Position numbers and translations under genes: made by a program. From an uncultured Eubacteriales bacterium (GTDB lineage: Bacteria; Bacillota; Clostridia; Oscillospirales; Acutalibacteraceae): a stretch of DNA of 64,000 bases. Positions 63,234 to 64,000 of this stretch are shown here, piece after piece. The stretch lies in assembly GCA_934457115.1 (NCBI GenBank), contig CAKSHI010000002.1, positions 1 through 64,000 of the forward strand, written 5' to 3'. Position 1 is the stretch's first letter. Each line of letters starts with the position of its first letter. The notes below the pieces were generated by a model, which did no database searches, was not told the DNA's origin, and worked only from the letters and a program-made list of their open reading frames with translations.

Positions 63234-64000
63234 TTAGATAATTTTATCTAAATCGAGATTTAAAAGATATACATTATGTTTTATATTATAATTAGATACT
63301 ACTTGTGGATTCAATTCACCCAAAAAGCCTATATTTTTATCCTTTATTTTAATAACAGCAGATACTCCGGGGTGAAAAGTCAAGTTTTCACTGTTTTCTT
63401 CTATGTGATAGTCTTTTACATTAATATTATCCATTAATTCCTCTAAAATTCCCTTGATATCATAAAAGTCATAATTGTCGCCAAACAAGGCACATGAAAG
63501 TTCAGCTTTTTCTATAATGTTATTATCATCATCCAAACTATATTTATTTCCTAATTCAAAAAATTCAAGTTTTTCTTTTGGAGAGTTTGCTATATAATTT
63601 AGGGATGATACAAGTACTGACGGTCTTAGAATTTTATTGCCGTCTTGGTTTATACTTATTAACCTATCATTAGGAAAGTCCGTTTTATTAATATCAAGCC
63701 TATCTATGATAGGGGATGTTAAAATCTCGTTAAGGCCTAAAGAAGAAACTATACGTTTAATTTCCTCGAATTTTTTATACCTATAGCAAGAACCTTGGAA
63801 TGGCAAGCGATTTAAAGAGGATGCGTTTATATTATCATAACCGTAAAATCTTACGATTTCCCCTGCAATGTCATATATATTATTAAGATCATTTCTATAA
63901 GACGGCACAACTAAAATGTGTTCATTTTCAAAGGTACAGCCTATCTTTTTAAGGATCCTTTGCATTTCTTCAAGGCTGAATGATGAATTGAGGAATGAAT
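63234..64000 (-). CDS. pheT: Phenylalanyl-tRNA synthetase beta subunit, 3' part; lacks the C-terminal FDX-ACB domain (5' end outside window)
   Basis: Open to the window edge on the minus strand; 254 codons visible. The B5-type region (SYRNDLNNIYDIAGEIVRFYGYDNI) and the synthetase-like core (LRPSVLVSSLNYIANSP, FFELGNKYS, FHPGVSAVIKIKDKNIGFLGELNP) are clear. The protein stops at LDLDKII. Bacterial PheT normally continues about 100 residues into an FDX-ACB domain that contacts the tRNA anticodon; here only 30 bases separate the stop from oadG. Either a shortened enzyme or a domain lost. Confidence 0.85.
   Translation of the reverse strand, partial: SFLNSSFSLEEMQRILKKIGCTFENEHILVVPSYRNDLNNIYDIAGEIVRFYGYDNINASSLNRLPFQGSCYRYKKFEEIKRIVSSLGLNEILTSPIIDRLDINKTDFPNDRLISINQDGNKILRPSVLVSSLNYIANSPKEKLEFFELGNKYSLDDDNNIIEKAELSCALFGDNYDFYDIKGILEELMDNINVKDYHIEENSENLTFHPGVSAVIKIKDKNIGFLGELNPQVVSNYNIKHNVYLLNLDLDKII

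Overview
The window comes from a low-GC, spore-forming anaerobic member of the Firmicutes, most likely class Clostridia. Three things support this: the gerABC, spoIIA-sigF and SpoVD/SpoVE-type genes, the abundant TTG and GTG start codons behind strong AGGAGG sites, and a sodium-pumping decarboxylase. The genus cannot be fixed from the sequence alone. Nearly everything is ordinary chromosome; the one clearly accessory block is a capsid-and-contractile-tail module at 48148-61410.

Layout. 1-2302: the end of a repeat-rich membrane-anchored surface protein, then a DUF421/DUF4363 pair. 2433-9055: the germinant receptor operon gerABC, folC, and the spoIIAA-spoIIAB-sigF operon. 9142-13362 (minus): murF, murE and two TrkA-type potassium regulators. 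13563-13639: tRNA-Arg(CCG). 13878-25221: the division and cell-wall (dcw) cluster mraZ-rsmH-ftsL-PBP-mraY-ftsW-murG-murA-ftsQ-ftsZ. It has a clear promoter, a decameric MraZ operator and internal promoters, but no murD. 25352-30304: a small membrane exporter, a BaiN-type flavoprotein, and a second SEDS/transpeptidase pair whose SEDS protein carries an N-terminal FHA domain. 30412-32733: a polar amino-acid ABC transporter behind two ArgR-like boxes. 32741-32881: a candidate structured RNA. 33041-37597: polA, a YwlE-type arginine phosphatase, rimI and tsaD. 37655-47560: aspartate aminotransferase, fructose-bisphosphate aldolase, an integrase-N-domain-like orphan, a DAACS symporter, a secreted GH25 lysozyme, mnmA, a leucine-rich-repeat calpain protease and a DUF1015 protein.

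The 13.3-kb block at 48148-61410 follows PBSX order: terminase small and large subunits, portal, protease/scaffold, decoration protein, capsid, connectors, sheath, tube, frameshifted chaperone, LysM protein, baseplate hub, spike, gp25, gpJ, gpI and a short fibre. It has no tape-measure gene: the slot between the chaperone and the LysM protein holds only a 93-residue protein. It also lacks integrase, repressor, replication and lysis genes and is bounded by terminators on both sides. This looks like a domesticated, streamlined particle (tailocin-like or gene-transfer-agent-like) rather than a live prophage, and is the best candidate here for an undescribed system.

The window ends on the minus strand with sodium-pump decarboxylase beta and gamma subunits and the 3' part of pheT. 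That pheT stops before the usual C-terminal anticodon-binding (FDX-ACB) domain.
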